Notes: generated by a model from the letters alone, not told the origin. A stretch of 64,000 nt of DNA from Mitsuaria sp. PDC51 (GCF_900113225.1 NZ_FOZE01000001.1:1178001-1242000), one strand, 5' to 3'. Numbered from the stretch's first letter, positions 14,641 to 24,296 are shown. Made by a program: numbers and translations.

Positions 14641-14690
14641 TTGTGGGCGATATGAATAGCCAGTATACGAAAAAGCGGTAGATGAATGAA
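14641..14690. promoter_or_regulatory. Overlapping divergent promoters for HAD operon and XRE gene
   Basis: Rightward: TTGTGG (14641-14646), 17-base spacer, TATACG (14664-14669), leading to the XRE gene. Leftward: TTCATT (14685-14690, read on the minus strand), 17-base spacer, TATACT (14662-14667), leading to the HAD operon. The two -10 boxes share the same bases, so a regulator bound here, most simply the XRE protein itself, would control both directions. Predicted from sequence only. Confidence 0.55.
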
Positions 14691-14728
14691 CTGTAGACGT
14701 TTCAACTGCGCTCTTGCACCGTGCGGAC

Positions 14729-15004
14729 ATGGAAGAAGCGAAGGTGGAAGGGCAAGCCCTTCGAAAAGTTTTTGCTGCAGCTTTGCAGTCTTATCGCAAG
14801 AAGCTGGGCCTGTCGCAGGAGGCATTGGGCGGGAAAGCTGGCTTGCATCGAACCTATGTGAGCCAGGTCGAACAGTGCCGTCAAGCCGCAAGTCTGGACA
14901 GCATTGAGCGCCTCGCCAACGCGCTAGGGGTCGCGCCTCATCTGCTTCTAAAACCCTCTCGGGAGCGGGCCAGAATCTCTCCTGAAGAAGCCGACGGGAG
15001 TTAA
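14729..15004 (+). CDS. XRE-family transcriptional regulator
   Basis: A 91-residue protein dominated by a Cro/C1-type HTH: ALRKVFAAALQSYRKKLGLS, then QEALGGKAGLHRTYVSQVEQ (helices 2-3) and LDSIERLANALGVAPHLLL. The ATG at 14729 is preferred over a TTG five codons earlier. It is divergent from the HAD operon across shared promoters, so autoregulation and control of that operon are likely. The C-terminal tail is short and basic, with no second domain. It is the last recognisable gene of the island. Confidence 0.85.
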   Translation: MEEAKVEGQALRKVFAAALQSYRKKLGLSQEALGGKAGLHRTYVSQVEQCRQAASLDSIERLANALGVAPHLLLKPSRERARISPEEADGS

Positions 15005-15515
15005 GGGCTGGCGGTTGAGCCCAGGGGGAGGTTGGTCATGGCGCGGGGAGCGCGTATCCGAGCCGTACCAGTGCGCTGAAGCCTTTTACTCGCCCTCTGT
15101 CCTTATGGGGGTAGAGCGGCGACGTGCCCTTTGGAGTCGTGGGTACGGGGAGCTTGGAGGCGGGACAGTCTCACCGAGCGGACCGCTTTGCGTCTCGTAG
15201 CGCGAAGCGGTGTTGCCTGCTGATAACGGACGCCGTCCAAACTTGAGCTCGCCGTCGGCTTAGTTGCGCTGACGGAAAGTCAGTCCGCGTCCGCAGGTCG
15301 CGCGCGTGGCGGCTCATCGAACGTTTGGGTCGGTCAAGACCTAGCGGGTCGACTCCCGAGCAGCCACAACGCCTTGCGTCTGACCCAGCTCAGTCAACAG
15401 AGGACCGCGCTTCTTCGGGGCGGGCGCGATTGCTTCCGTCCTATTGTCGACTTGTGCCAGCTGCCCTCTCCTCTGAATTTGAGGGGTGCTCCACATATTT
15501 TTGGTTCGTGTAATA
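15005..15515. other. Gene-free right end of the accessory island
   Basis: No credible gene is seen in this 510-base stretch. A weak hairpin (GGGCT/AGCCC, 15005-15022) follows the XRE stop. Near the junction lies an odd-length palindrome, CGTGTAATACACG (15507-15519), that straddles the point where homology to the radical SAM gene begins. Two loosely similar blocks start GTCGACT (about 15350 and 15449) and could be recombinase-binding repeats, but the similarity is short. The left end of the element is needed to define its termini. Confidence 0.5.
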
Positions 15516-16358
15516 CACGGCTGCATCTACTGCTTCGCGCGACCGACGCACAGCTACCTGAACCTGTCGCCGGGCCTGGACTTCGAGACCCGGATCATCG
15601 CGAAGGTCAACGCCGCCGAGCGGCTGCGCGAGGCGCTGGCCTCGCCCGCCTACCAGCCGGCGCCGCTGGTGCTGGGCACGGCCACCGACGCCTACCAGCC
15701 GATCGAGCGCAAGCTGCGCATCACCCGCGCGGTGGTGGAGGTGCTGACCGAGGCGCGGCATCCGTTCTCGGTGGTGACCAAGTCCAGCGGCATCGAGCGC
15801 GACCTCGACCTGATCGTGCCGATGGCGCTCAAGCGGCAGGTGTCGGTCTACCTGTCGGTGACCTCGCTGGACCCGGCGCTGTCGCGCATCCTGGAGCCCC
15901 GCGCCGCCTCGCCGCAGCGGCGGCTGCAGACCATCAAGGCGCTGGCCGAGGCCGGCGTGCCGGTGGGGGTGAGCGTGTCGCCGGTGATCCCCTTCCTCAA
16001 CGAGCCCGAGCTGGAGCGCATCCTCGAGGCGGCCGCGGAGGCCGGTGCGACCAAGGCCTTCAGCATCCCGCTGCGGCTGCCCTGGGAGGTGGCGCCACTG
16101 TTCCACGACTGGCTGCGGCTGCACCAGCCGGACAAGGCCGCGCGCATCATGGCGCGGCTGCGCGACATGCGCGGCGGCAAGGACAACGATCCGCGCTTCG
16201 GCACGCGCTTCACCGGCGAAGGGATCTGGGCCGAACTGCTGCAGCAGCGGCTGCGCAAGGCCTCCCAGCGCCTGGGCCTGGGCCGCGAGCGGCACCAGTT
16301 CGACTTCAGCGAGTTCAGACCCCCCTCGAAGCTGGAGGGGCAGCAGTCCTTGTTCTGA
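15486..16358 (+). pseudogene. PA0069-family radical SAM protein, N-terminus removed by island insertion
   Basis: From 15516 the frame encodes HGCIYCFARPTHSYLNLSPG, LDFETRIIAKVNAAERLREA and the rest of a PA0069-family radical SAM protein up to QQSLF. Family members carry Cys-Glu-His-Gly-Cys-Ile-Tyr-Cys, the CX3CX2C that binds the 4Fe-4S cluster. Here the residues before His-Gly are Val-Ile, so the first Cys is missing along with everything upstream. The nine preceding codons back to a GTG at 15486 are island sequence. A chimeric product might be made but could not hold a normal cluster. The 5' half is expected at the other end of the island, outside the window. Confidence 0.85.
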
Positions 16359-16404
16359 CGGGCCTGAGGGGCTTGACGGGCTCGAGGGCCTGACGGACGG
16401 TCGA

Positions 16405-18099
16405 TCAGCCGCCGCGCCGGCAGGCGCCGACCCAGTCCCAGTCCTTGCGGTAGACCGAGGTCTGCACGCCGCTCAGGCTCAGCACCGTGTGGTACAGCCC
16501 GTCGTGGGACATCGGCGTGTCGCGGCGCTGGGTGAGGCAGGCCTCGTCCAGGCGCTGCGACTGGCGCGTCTGTGCCGGCAGCCACAGGATCAGCGGCACA
16601 TGCTTCTGCTGCTTGGGCGCCAGCGCATAGGGCATGCCGTGGAGGAACAGGTTGTTCTCGCCCAGCGACTCGCCGTGGTCCGACACGTACAGCAGGCTCG
16701 GATCGAAACGCGACTGCTGGGTGCCCAGCCAGTCGATCGCCTTGGCCAGCACGTGGTCGGTGTACGCGATCGTGTTGTCGTAGGCATTGCGCACCTCCTC
16801 CAGCGGGCACTGCTGCAGCGCGTTGCTGCGGCATTCCGGCTGGAAGGGCTTGCGCTCGGCCGGCGTGCGCAGGTAATACGCCGGTCCATGGCTGCCCATC
16901 TGGTGCAGCACCAGCACCACGCCGCGCGCGACGCGCTGCGGATCCAGCGCGGCGATGCGGGCGTCCAGGTCGTGCAGCATCGCCTCGTCCAGGCATTCGC
17001 CGTCGGGGCGGCACAGGCCGGCGGGCAGGGGATGGTCGGCGCGGGCGGGATTGATGGCCTGCGCATTCGGCACGCGGTCGCAGATGCCCTTGCAGCCCGA
17101 CTGGTTGTCCAGCCAGAGCACCGCCAGCCCCGCGCGCTGCAGCACGTCCAGCAGCGTCTCCTGGTTGCCCGGGTGGTCGACATACGCCTCGCGGCCGAGC
17201 TGCGAGAACATGCAGGGCAGCGAGGCCGCCGTCGAGGTGCCGCAGGACGCGACTTCGCGGTAGCTCAGCACCGGCTTGCCCGAGAGCTCCGGATTGGTCG
17301 GCCGGCCGTAGCCGTTGAGCTGGAAGTTCTCCGAGCGCGCCGTCTCGCCCACCACCAGCAGCACCAGCGGCGGCCGCGCACCGTCGGGTCGGGGCGTCAG
17401 CGTCGCGTCCGCGGCGACGATCTCCGGCGGGCCCTTGGGCTTCTTCTGTTTCTGGACGACCAGCGCGGCGCTGGCCCAGATCGCGTTGATCGGGCTGACC
17501 ATCTTGGTCAGCACCTTGTGGTTGCGCAGGGTCGAGGCCAGCTCCGCGGTGCGGGTCGCCGCCAGGCCCACGCCCAGCGCCAGCGCCAGCGCGACGCTGG
17601 CCAGGTTCCAGCCGAGCCGCTGGTACCAGCGCCGGTCGGTCAGCCGCTGGCGCCAGAGCCAGAGCAGCGGCAGCAGCGCGATCACCGCCACATGCGCCGC
17701 CAGGCCCCAACCCATCAGGTCGCGGGTCTCGCGCACGTCGGTCTGCAGCGCGTTGGTGATCATCGCGCTGTCGATGACCACGCCGTAGCTGCCGATGAAG
17801 TAGGCCAGCGGCGCGGTCAGCAGCAGCATCAGCGTGAGCAGCGGCTTCACCGCCACGCGCCAGGCCAGCAGGCTGAAGCAGGCCGCCAGCACCAGGATCA
17901 CGATGCCGGCGAAGACGACGACGAACAACTGGCCCGACGGGCCGGCGTAGTCGGGCATGCCGCTCATGCGCTGCCACAGCGGCCAGTTGCCGAGCACGCC
18001 GATCCAGAGCGCAGCCAGCCAGGCCAGGGTCAACGGGGAACGTGTGCGCGCGGCGCCGGCCTGGCGCGATCGCGAGGTCGAGGAATCGGAAAACGGCAT
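16405..18099 (-). CDS. eptA: Lipid A phosphoethanolamine transferase (EptA/MCR family)
   Basis: A 564-residue inner-membrane protein with about five N-terminal membrane segments (residues 24-210) and a periplasmic sulfatase-fold domain. GETARSENFQLNGYGRP (251-267) carries the metal-binding Glu, and CGTSTAASLPCMFS has the nucleophile Thr290 at the position equivalent to MCR-1 Thr285. VLHQMGSHGPAYY and SDHGESLGENNLFLHG supply the remaining zinc ligands. It transfers phosphoethanolamine from phosphatidylethanolamine to lipid A, which lowers negative charge and polymyxin binding. It converges with the truncated radical SAM gene. Some paralogues modify other glycans, so lipid A is the most likely, not the only possible, substrate. 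Confidence 0.88.
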   Translation of the reverse strand: MPFSDSSTSRSRQAGAARTRSPLTLAWLAALWIGVLGNWPLWQRMSGMPDYAGPSGQLFVVVFAGIVILVLAACFSLLAWRVAVKPLLTLMLLLTAPLAYFIGSYGVVIDSAMITNALQTDVRETRDLMGWGLAAHVAVIALLPLLWLWRQRLTDRRWYQRLGWNLASVALALALGVGLAATRTAELASTLRNHKVLTKMVSPINAIWASAALVVQKQKKPKGPPEIVAADATLTPRPDGARPPLVLLVVGETARSENFQLNGYGRPTNPELSGKPVLSYREVASCGTSTAASLPCMFSQLGREAYVDHPGNQETLLDVLQRAGLAVLWLDNQSGCKGICDRVPNAQAINPARADHPLPAGLCRPDGECLDEAMLHDLDARIAALDPQRVARGVVLVLHQMGSHGPAYYLRTPAERKPFQPECRSNALQQCPLEEVRNAYDNTIAYTDHVLAKAIDWLGTQQSRFDPSLLYVSDHGESLGENNLFLHGMPYALAPKQQKHVPLILWLPAQTRQSQRLDEACLTQRRDTPMSHDGLYHTVLSLSGVQTSVYRKDWDWVGACRRGG

Positions 18100-18210
18100 C
18101 TTGCTTGTGTCAGGCCGGCATGATCAAACCGGCCCTTGTAGTGGTCCCACCTGAAGATCTCCTGAAGCCTCGCCCTGCGTCATGCCGCGGCGCGGCCACC
18201 GGACCGGCTT

Positions 18211-19839
18211 TCATCCCCGCAAGGCCATGCCGCCGGCGGCACGGGCCGCCTTCAGCCCCTGGCCGCTGGCCTGCACGTAGCGGCGTTGCAGGTCCTCGAT
18301 GCGAGGCGCCAGTGCGCTCGGGTCGCTCATCCTGTCGCGGTAGCGCTTGAGCACCAGCGCCGCCATGTCGATGAGCTTGGCGTTCAGCGTCAGCCCGCCT
18401 TGCTCGACCAGCAGCTGCACCCCGGCCTGCGCGTCGCCGCGCATCGCCTGGCGCATCGCGGTTTCCGAGATCGCGAAGACGCGGGCATTGGCCTCGCGCA
18501 TCAGCCGCGAACTGGGCTCGTGGCCCTCGGCCATGGCGAGCATCACCTCGGTCGCCGACTTGGAGCTGCAAAAGCGCAGCCCGAGCTGGCTCATCAGCAG
18601 GTCCATCTCGCTGAGCTCGATGTCCTGCCGCGCCATGCGCACCCACAGGGCGATCAGCAGGCAGGCGGCTTCCAGGTCGAAGGCCTCGTCCGCGGCGCGG
18701 CGCGCGAAGTCGCGCGCCAGCTGCAGCGCATCGGCGAGCCGGCGTTCCATCAGCAGCCGCAGCCCCTGCAGCAGCACGTCGAAGCGCTGCAGCCGGACGT
18801 CTCGCGGCGCGCGTTCGATGCCCTGCGCCAGGGCGTCGGCGGCGTACTTCAGTCCCTTGCCGTCCTTCGCGTCGAAGCGCATCAGCGCGAGCAGGGCCAG
18901 GCTGTGCCAGTCGAAGAGCTTGGAGCGCAGCCCCTGCGCGAGGCTGCGTTCCAGCATCTTGAGCGCCTCGTCGCGCTGGCCGGCATAGAAGGCCAGCGTG
19001 CCGCAATGCTGCTGGCGCAGCAGGCATCCCGGCGTCAGCGTCGCGGCGGTGCGGTAGGTGGCGAGCGCGGCGTCGATCTCGCCTTGCTCCATCTGCACCC
19101 GGCCCATCAGGTCGTAGCTGTCGGCCTGGTCGGGCATGTCACCGATCAGCGTCTCCAGCGTGCGGCGCGCGGCGCTCAGGTTGCCGCTGGCCACCTCGGT
19201 GCGCGCCACGCCCAGCCGCGCCCAGGGCACGGTGCGCGCGGCGATGATCGCCTCGTACAGCTCGCGCGCCTCGGTGTGGCGCTCCAGGCGCAGCAGCAGT
19301 TCGGCGCCGATGCGCGCGGCATAGAGCCAGTAGGTCGCCTTCTGCTGGAAGCGCTCCAGGCAGAGGTCGGCGGCGCGGTCGAAGTCGCGGGCGTCGATGG
19401 CGTCGAAGATCGCCTTCAGCTCCAGCTTGCGGTGCCGCGCGTTGGCCAGGCGGTCGGCCAGCGCGGCGCTGGTGTAGGGCTTGACGAGGTAGGCATCGAG
19501 CGCCGCCTCGGCCGCCTCGGCGACCTTCGCGTAGGAGGCCTCGCCGGTGACCATGACGAAGACCGTGGCGTAGGGCAGCAGTTGCTCGCGCCGCAGTTCA
19601 TCGAGCAGGTCCTGTCCGGAGAGCTCCGAGCCGTCGAAGTAGTAATCGCACAGGACGATGTCGTAGGGCTGCGTCTCGAGGATGACGCGGGCGTCGCGCA
19701 CCCGCGTGGCTTGGCGCACGTGCCCGACGCCGAGTTCGCGCAGCTGGGCGGTCATCAGGCTGCGCGAGGTCGCGTTGCCGTCGATGACCAGCGCCTGCGT
19801 CTTGGACAGGGGGCTGGACAAGGGGCTGGCCAGCGTCAT
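18211..19839 (-). CDS. Response regulator with TPR-like C-terminal region
   Basis: A 542-residue protein from the ATG at 19839. Longer starts are in frame but would run through the dnaJ terminator. Residues 14-140 are a CheY-like receiver: ALVIDGNATSRSLMTAQL, the phospho-acceptor in DIVLCDYYFDGSE, MVTGE and YLVKPYTS with the conserved Lys. The remaining 400 residues are alpha-helical repeats of TPR type (ATYWLYAARIGAELLLRLER, EIDAALATYRTAATLTPG, GQRDEALKMLERSLAQG). It has no DNA-binding or enzymatic output domain, so it presumably works by protein contact. No kinase gene is adjacent. Receiver-TPR proteins of this type are common in Burkholderiales; their role is poorly defined. Confidence 0.8.
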   Translation of the reverse strand: MTLASPLSSPLSKTQALVIDGNATSRSLMTAQLRELGVGHVRQATRVRDARVILETQPYDIVLCDYYFDGSELSGQDLLDELRREQLLPYATVFVMVTGEASYAKVAEAAEAALDAYLVKPYTSAALADRLANARHRKLELKAIFDAIDARDFDRAADLCLERFQQKATYWLYAARIGAELLLRLERHTEARELYEAIIAARTVPWARLGVARTEVASGNLSAARRTLETLIGDMPDQADSYDLMGRVQMEQGEIDAALATYRTAATLTPGCLLRQQHCGTLAFYAGQRDEALKMLERSLAQGLRSKLFDWHSLALLALMRFDAKDGKGLKYAADALAQGIERAPRDVRLQRFDVLLQGLRLLMERRLADALQLARDFARRAADEAFDLEAACLLIALWVRMARQDIELSEMDLLMSQLGLRFCSSKSATEVMLAMAEGHEPSSRLMREANARVFAISETAMRQAMRGDAQAGVQLLVEQGGLTLNAKLIDMAALVLKRYRDRMSDPSALAPRIEDLQRRYVQASGQGLKAARAAGGMALRG

Positions 19840-19875
19840 GGCCGCCGTCCCGCGGGCGTGGCGGGCGCCCATGTG

Positions 19876-19903
19876 AAAAAGCCCGCCTCCGAAGAGAGCG
19901 GGC
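19876..19903 (-). terminator. Rho-independent terminator after dnaJ
   Basis: GCCCGC (19881-19886) pairs with GCGGGC (19898-19903). On the minus strand the hairpin is followed by five T (AAAAA at 19876-19880 on the plus strand). It lies 150 bases beyond the dnaJ stop and ends the grpE-dnaK-dnaJ transcript. Confidence 0.75.
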
Positions 19904-20050
19904 CGGCAGCACCCCAACGATGTGTGCGAATGTCGTCAACCACGAGGCGGATTGTCCGCCCGGCGATCGCCGCCGGCTCCCCGGGTTTGCGTGGGGGCCG
20001 CAGCTTGAATTCCCAATCCGGGCGTGAACTTGCGCGCCGCTGTTGGTGGC

Positions 20051-21196
20051 TTACTTGAAGAGGTCCTTGACGCGGTCCGTCCAGCTCTTCGCGTTCGGCG
20101 AGTGGCGCTCGCCGCCGTCGCGCAGGCTCTTGTCCAGCTCCTTCAGCAGCTTGCGCTGGTGCTCGGTCAGCTTGACCGGCGTCTCGATGCTGATGTGGCA
20201 GTACAGGTCGCCCGGATAGCTGGAGCGCACGCCCTTGATGCCCTTGCCGCGCAGGCGGAAGGTCTTGCCGTGCTGCGTGCCCTCGGGCAGTTCGATCTCG
20301 GCCTTGCCGCCCAGCGTCGGCACCTCGATCGAGCCGCCCAGCGCCGCGGTCGTCATCGACACCGGCATCGTGCAGTGCAGGTCGTCGCCGTCGCGCTCGA
20401 AGATGTCGTGCTGCTTGATGCGGATCTCGATGTAGAGATCGCCCGACGGCCCGCCGTTGACGCCCGGCTCGCCGTTGCCGGCGGAGCGGATGCGCATGCC
20501 TTCGTTGATGCCGGCCGGGATCTTGACTTCCAGCGTCTTGGTCTTCTTGATCTTGCCGGCGCCGTTGCAGGTCGTGCAGGGCTCCGGAATGATCTTGCCG
20601 GTGCCGTGGCAGTGCGGGCAGGTCTGCTGGATGCTGAAGAAGCCCTGGCGCATGTGCACCGTGCCGCTGCCGCCGCAGGAGCCGCAGGTCTTGGCGCTGG
20701 TGCCGGGCTTGGCGCCGCTGCCGTGGCAGGTGTCGCAGCCTTCCCAGGACGGGATGCGGATCTGCGTCTCCTTGCCGCGCGCGGCTTCCTCCAGCGTGAT
20801 CTCCATCGCGTAGCTCAGGTCGCTGCCGCGATAGACCTGCTGGCCGCCGCCCTGGCGCCGGCCGCCACCCTGCTGGCCGAACAGGTCGCCGAAGATGTCG
20901 CCGAAGGCCTCGGCGAAGCCGCCGAAGCCTTCCGCGCCCGGGCCGCCGCGGAAGCCCTGGTTGGGGTCCACGCCCGCGTGGCCGTACTGGTCGTAGGCCG
21001 CGCGCTTCTGGCCGTCGGACAGCATCTCGTAGGCCTCCTTGGCCTCCTTGAACTTGTCCTCGGCGTCCTTGGCACCTTCGCCCTGATTGCGGTCAGGGTG
21101 GTACTTCATCGCCAGCTTGCGATACGCCTTCTTGATGTCGTCTTCGCTGGCGTTCTTCGCGACGCCTAGGACTTCGTAATAGTCACGCTTTGCCAT
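20051..21196 (-). CDS. dnaJ: Chaperone DnaJ (Hsp40)
   Basis: A 381-residue co-chaperone that stimulates DnaK ATPase and delivers unfolded clients. The J-domain (residues 4-70) contains KYHPDRNQ with the essential His-Pro-Asp. It is followed by a Gly/Phe-rich linker ([19 protein letters not shown]) and four CxxCxGxG zinc motifs ([32 protein letters not shown]), then the substrate-binding C-terminal domains. The start [12 protein letters not shown] was chosen as the family standard; an ATG seven codons earlier is unlikely. It is downstream of dnaK with a 116-base gap that holds a hairpin. Confidence 0.98.
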   Translation of the reverse strand: MAKRDYYEVLGVAKNASEDDIKKAYRKLAMKYHPDRNQGEGAKDAEDKFKEAKEAYEMLSDGQKRAAYDQYGHAGVDPNQGFRGGPGAEGFGGFAEAFGDIFGDLFGQQGGGRRQGGGQQVYRGSDLSYAMEITLEEAARGKETQIRIPSWEGCDTCHGSGAKPGTSAKTCGSCGGSGTVHMRQGFFSIQQTCPHCHGTGKIIPEPCTTCNGAGKIKKTKTLEVKIPAGINEGMRIRSAGNGEPGVNGGPSGDLYIEIRIKQHDIFERDGDDLHCTMPVSMTTAALGGSIEVPTLGGKAEIELPEGTQHGKTFRLRGKGIKGVRSSYPGDLYCHISIETPVKLTEHQRKLLKELDKSLRDGGERHSPNAKSWTDRVKDLFK

Positions 21197-21220
21197 GGAT
21201 CTTCCTGGGGGCCTCAAACC

Positions 21221-21255
21221 AAAACGCCGCGCGAGGCTGGCGGCCCCGCGCGGCG
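21221..21255 (-). terminator. Hairpin with short T-run between dnaK and dnaJ
   Basis: CGCCGCGCG (21225-21233) pairs with CGCGCGGCG (21247-21255), and the minus-strand copy is followed by TTTT. It may attenuate transcription so that dnaJ is made at a lower level than dnaK, or mark an mRNA processing point. Confidence 0.55.
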
Positions 21256-21312
21256 GCTGTCAGGCGACAGCGGTTGCCGATCGCGGCGCCGACCGGGGTC
21301 GGCGCGCACGGC

Positions 21313-23295
21313 TTACTTCGAGTCCTTGACTTCCTTGAACTCGGCGTCCACGACGTTGTCGTCGGCCGGCTTGGACGAGGACTGCGCAGCCGCCTCGGCG
21401 TGGTCCGCACCCGCCGCACCCGCCGCACCAGTGGCGCCCGCGGCACCGGCCGCCGCCTGGGCCGCCTGCGCGTCGGCGTACATCTTCTCGCCCAGCTTCT
21501 GGCTGGAGGTCATCAGCGCTTCGGTCTTGGCGTCGATGTCGGCCTTGTCCTCGCCCTTGATGGCTTCTTCCAGGTCCTTGATCGCGGCCTCGATCTTTTC
21601 CTTCTCGCCGGCGTCCAGCTTGTCGCCATGCTCGGCCAGCGACTTCTGCACCGAATGCACCAGGCCGTCGGCCTGGTTCTTGGCCTGCACCAGCTCGACC
21701 TTCTTCTTGTCCTCGGCGGCGTTGGCCTCGGCGTCCTTCACCATCTTCTCGATCTCGGCCTCGGACAGGCCGGAGTTCGCCTTGATGGTGATCTTGTTTT
21801 CCTTGCCGGTGCCCTTGTCCTTGGCGCCGACGTGCAGGATGCCGTTGGCGTCGATGTCGAAGCTCACCTCGATCTGCGGCACGCCGCGCGGCGCCGGCGG
21901 GATGCCTTCCAGGTTGAACTCGCCCAGGCTCTTGTTGGCCTGCGCCATCTCGCGCTCGCCCTGGTAGACCTTGATGGTCACCGCGGGCTGGCTGTCCTCG
22001 GCGGTCGAGAAGGTCTGGCTGAACTTGGTCGGGATGGTCGTGTTCTTCTTGATCATCTTGGTCATCACGCCGCCCAGGGTCTCGATGCCCAGGCTCAGCG
22101 GGGTGACGTCCAGCAGCAGCACGTCGGTGCGCTCGCCGCCCAGGACCTGGCCCTGGATCGCGGCGCCCACGGCCACCGCCTCATCGGGGTTCACGTCCTT
22201 GCGCGGGTCCTTGCCGAAGAACTCCTTGACCTTCTCCTGCACCTTGGGCATGCGGGACATGCCGCCGACCAGGATGACGTCGTCGATCTCGCTCACCGAC
22301 ACGCCGGCGTCCTTGATCGCGGTGCGGCAGGGGGCGATGGTGCGCTCGATCAGCTCGTCCACCAGCGACTCCAGCTTGGCGCGGGTCAGCTTGATGTTCA
22401 GGTGCTTCGGACCGGTGGCGTCGGCCGTGATGTAGGGCAGGTTGACGTCGGTCTGCGAGGAGTTGGACAGCTCGATCTTGGCCTTCTCGGCCGCTTCCTT
22501 CAGGCGCTGCAGCGCCAGCACGTCCTTGGTCAGGTCGACGCCTTGCTCCTTTTTGAACTCGGCAATGATGTAGTCGATGATGCGCTGGTCGAAGTCCTCG
22601 CCGCCCAGGAAGGTGTCGCCGTTGGTGGACAGCACCTCGAACTGCTTCTCGCCGTCGACGTCGGCGATCTCGATGATCGAGATGTCGAAGGTGCCGCCGC
22701 CCAGGTCGAACACCGCGATCTTGCGGTCGCCCGCGCCGTGCTTGTCCAGGCCGAAGGCCAGGGCCGCGGCGGTGGGCTCGTTGATGATGCGCTTGACGTC
22801 CAGGCCGGCGATGCGGCCGGCGTCCTTGGTCGCCTGGCGCTGCGCGTCGTTGAAGTAGGCCGGGACGGTGATGACCGCCTCGGTCACTTCCTCGCCGAGG
22901 TAGTCCTCGGCGGTCTTCTTCATCTTGCGCAGCACTTCCGCGGAGACCTGCGGCGGCGCCAGCTTCTTGCCGCGCACTTCCACCCACGCGTCGCCGTTGT
23001 CGGCCGCGGCGATGGTGTAGGGCATCAGGTCAATGTCCTTCTGGACTTCCTTCTCCTGGAACTTGCGGCCGATCAGGCGCTTGACCGCGTACAGGGTGTT
23101 CTTCGGGTTGGTCACCGCCTGGCGCTTGGCCGAGGCGCCGACCAGCACCTCGCCGTCTTCCTGGTACGCAATGATCGACGGGGTGGTGCGGGCGCCTTCC
23201 GCGTTCTCGATGACGCGGGTGGTGTTGCCTTCCATCACCGCCACGCACGAGTTGGTCGTGCCCAGGTCGATGCCGATGATCTTCTTCTTAGCCAT
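21313..23295 (-). CDS. dnaK: Molecular chaperone DnaK (Hsp70)
   Basis: A 660-residue ATP-dependent chaperone. The nucleotide-binding domain starts [18 protein letters not shown] and includes [15 protein letters not shown] and [15 protein letters not shown]. The linker [17 protein letters not shown] leads into the substrate-binding domain, and the tail is Ala/Gly-rich and ends [15 protein letters not shown], as expected. It works with GrpE and DnaJ in folding and in control of sigma32. It is second in the grpE-dnaK-dnaJ order, with its own sigma32-like promoter at 23390-23417. Nothing unusual is seen. Confidence 0.99.
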   Translation of the reverse strand: MAKKKIIGIDLGTTNSCVAVMEGNTTRVIENAEGARTTPSIIAYQEDGEVLVGASAKRQAVTNPKNTLYAVKRLIGRKFQEKEVQKDIDLMPYTIAAADNGDAWVEVRGKKLAPPQVSAEVLRKMKKTAEDYLGEEVTEAVITVPAYFNDAQRQATKDAGRIAGLDVKRIINEPTAAALAFGLDKHGAGDRKIAVFDLGGGTFDISIIEIADVDGEKQFEVLSTNGDTFLGGEDFDQRIIDYIIAEFKKEQGVDLTKDVLALQRLKEAAEKAKIELSNSSQTDVNLPYITADATGPKHLNIKLTRAKLESLVDELIERTIAPCRTAIKDAGVSVSEIDDVILVGGMSRMPKVQEKVKEFFGKDPRKDVNPDEAVAVGAAIQGQVLGGERTDVLLLDVTPLSLGIETLGGVMTKMIKKNTTIPTKFSQTFSTAEDSQPAVTIKVYQGEREMAQANKSLGEFNLEGIPPAPRGVPQIEVSFDIDANGILHVGAKDKGTGKENKITIKANSGLSEAEIEKMVKDAEANAAEDKKKVELVQAKNQADGLVHSVQKSLAEHGDKLDAGEKEKIEAAIKDLEEAIKGEDKADIDAKTEALMTSSQKLGEKMYADAQAAQAAAGAAGATGAAGAAGADHAEAAAQSSSKPADDNVVDAEFKEVKDSK

Positions 23296-23389
23296 GTGGT
23301 GCTCCTGAATAGGGAAAAACTGGCGGAACGGTCAGCGGGGGAGGGCTCGATGGAGCGAGCGGCTGAAACAACGTTCCGGGATGCTGCTG

Positions 23390-23417
23390 ATCTGTGGATA
23401 ACTTCGCCGGGTTCAAG
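23390..23417 (-). promoter_or_regulatory. sigma32-like heat-shock promoter upstream of dnaK
   Basis: Read on the minus strand: CTTGAA (23412-23417), 14-base spacer, CCACAGAT (23390-23397), against the sigma32 consensus CTTGAAA-N11-15-CCCCATNT. It lies 95 bases upstream of the dnaK start, in the grpE-dnaK gap, so dnaK-dnaJ can be induced independently of grpE. Confidence 0.6.
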
Positions 23418-23442
23418 GGCCCCGATCGATTTTTCGCTGTGC

Positions 23443-23985
23443 TTACTTGGGGGCGGACACGGTGACCAGCGCCGGGCGCAGCACGCGGTCGGCGATCAGG
23501 AAGCCCTTCTGCAGCACGGTCACGACCGTGTTGGGATCCTGCTCCGCCGGGATCATCGAGATCGCCTGGTGCTGGTGGGGGTCGAACTTGGTGCCGGCGG
23601 CCGGATTGATCTCCAGCACCTTGTTGCGCTCCAGCGCGGACTGCAGCTGGCGCAGCGTGGCATGCACGCCCTCGAGCACCTGCTCGACGCTGGCGTCCGG
23701 GCGGGCGATGGCGGCGGTCAGGCTGTCCACCACCGGCAGCATCGCGTCGGCGAAGCCCTCGACCGCGAACTTGCGGGCCTTGGCGGTGTCTTCCTCGCCG
23801 CGGCGGCGGGTGTTCTCGACTTCGGCCTTGGCGCGCAGATAGGCGTCGGACATCTCGGCCAGGCGGCGTTCGGTGTCGGCGAGCTTGGCCTCCAGCGTCT
23901 CGGGCACCGAGGCGGCGGCCGCGGCGGCAGCTTGCTGGGTCAGTTCGTCCAGCGTCGGGTCGGGTTGTTGGTTGTCAGTCGTCAT
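23443..23985 (-). CDS. grpE: Nucleotide exchange factor GrpE
   Basis: A 180-residue protein that releases ADP from DnaK. A long coiled-coil helix ([38 protein letters not shown]) is followed by the beta domain with [32 protein letters not shown] and VTV near the end, as in all GrpE. The start [10 protein letters not shown] was chosen; an in-frame ATG 30 codons earlier adds a basic non-conserved stretch. A clear sigma32-type promoter lies 89 bases upstream, and it is followed by dnaK after 147 bases. Confidence 0.97.
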   Translation of the reverse strand: MTTDNQQPDPTLDELTQQAAAAAAASVPETLEAKLADTERRLAEMSDAYLRAKAEVENTRRRGEEDTAKARKFAVEGFADAMLPVVDSLTAAIARPDASVEQVLEGVHATLRQLQSALERNKVLEINPAAGTKFDPHQHQAISMIPAEQDPNTVVTVLQKGFLIADRVLRPALVTVSAPK

Positions 23986-24073
23986 GGTTGGATGGCCCCA
24001 AAGCGGAGCCCGACTTCTCTTCGGAAGGGGACCGGCGTCGGTGGGAGCCGGTCTGCGTCGGGCGACCCGCCGC

Positions 24074-24101
24074 ATCTGGGGCTCATGGCCGGAAGTTCAA
24101 G
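24074..24101 (-). promoter_or_regulatory. sigma32 heat-shock promoter of grpE
   Basis: Read on the minus strand: CTTGAA (24096-24101), 14-base spacer, CCCCAGAT (24074-24081), a strong match to the sigma32 consensus. It is 89 bases upstream of the grpE start and supports heat-shock control of the whole grpE-dnaK-dnaJ block. Confidence 0.8.
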
Positions 24102-24184
24102 AGGGGGATTTTGGCATCGGTGCGCGGGCAAGCCGGGGGCCTGCTAGTGGCGCTTCTTACTGCGGAGGTCGGGGCGTTGGCCGC

Positions 24185-24229
24185 CATGGCTTGGGGCCCC
24201 GGCGGCCAGCGCCGAAACCCCAAGCCATG
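24185..24229. repeat. Long perfect inverted repeat between hslR and grpE
   Basis: CATGGCTTGGGG (24185-24196) pairs with CCCCAAGCCATG (24218-24229), a 12-base perfect stem whose 21-base loop contains a smaller GGCG/CGCC stem. It lies between the hslR stop (24297) and the grpE promoter. There is no T-run, so it may be a Rho-dependent end or a protein-binding or RNA-stability element. Confidence 0.6.
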
Positions 24230-24296
24230 CCGTCCCCAACCACTGTCGTCCTTTCACGGTTTTGCGACCGGGGACTTCGGGGGAGGGGGATCGGCG

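Noticed and set aside
15200-15515. tRNA or integrase attachment site at the island end
   Set aside because: No tRNA-like fold or tRNA 3' end is present; the island end lies in a protein gene. The palindrome at 15507-15519 alone is not enough to name an att site.
16045-18123. Very long open frame on the plus strand opposite eptA
   Set aside because: Antisense to a clear EptA protein; composition rich in Arg/Ala/Gln/His as expected for a shadow frame in high-GC DNA.
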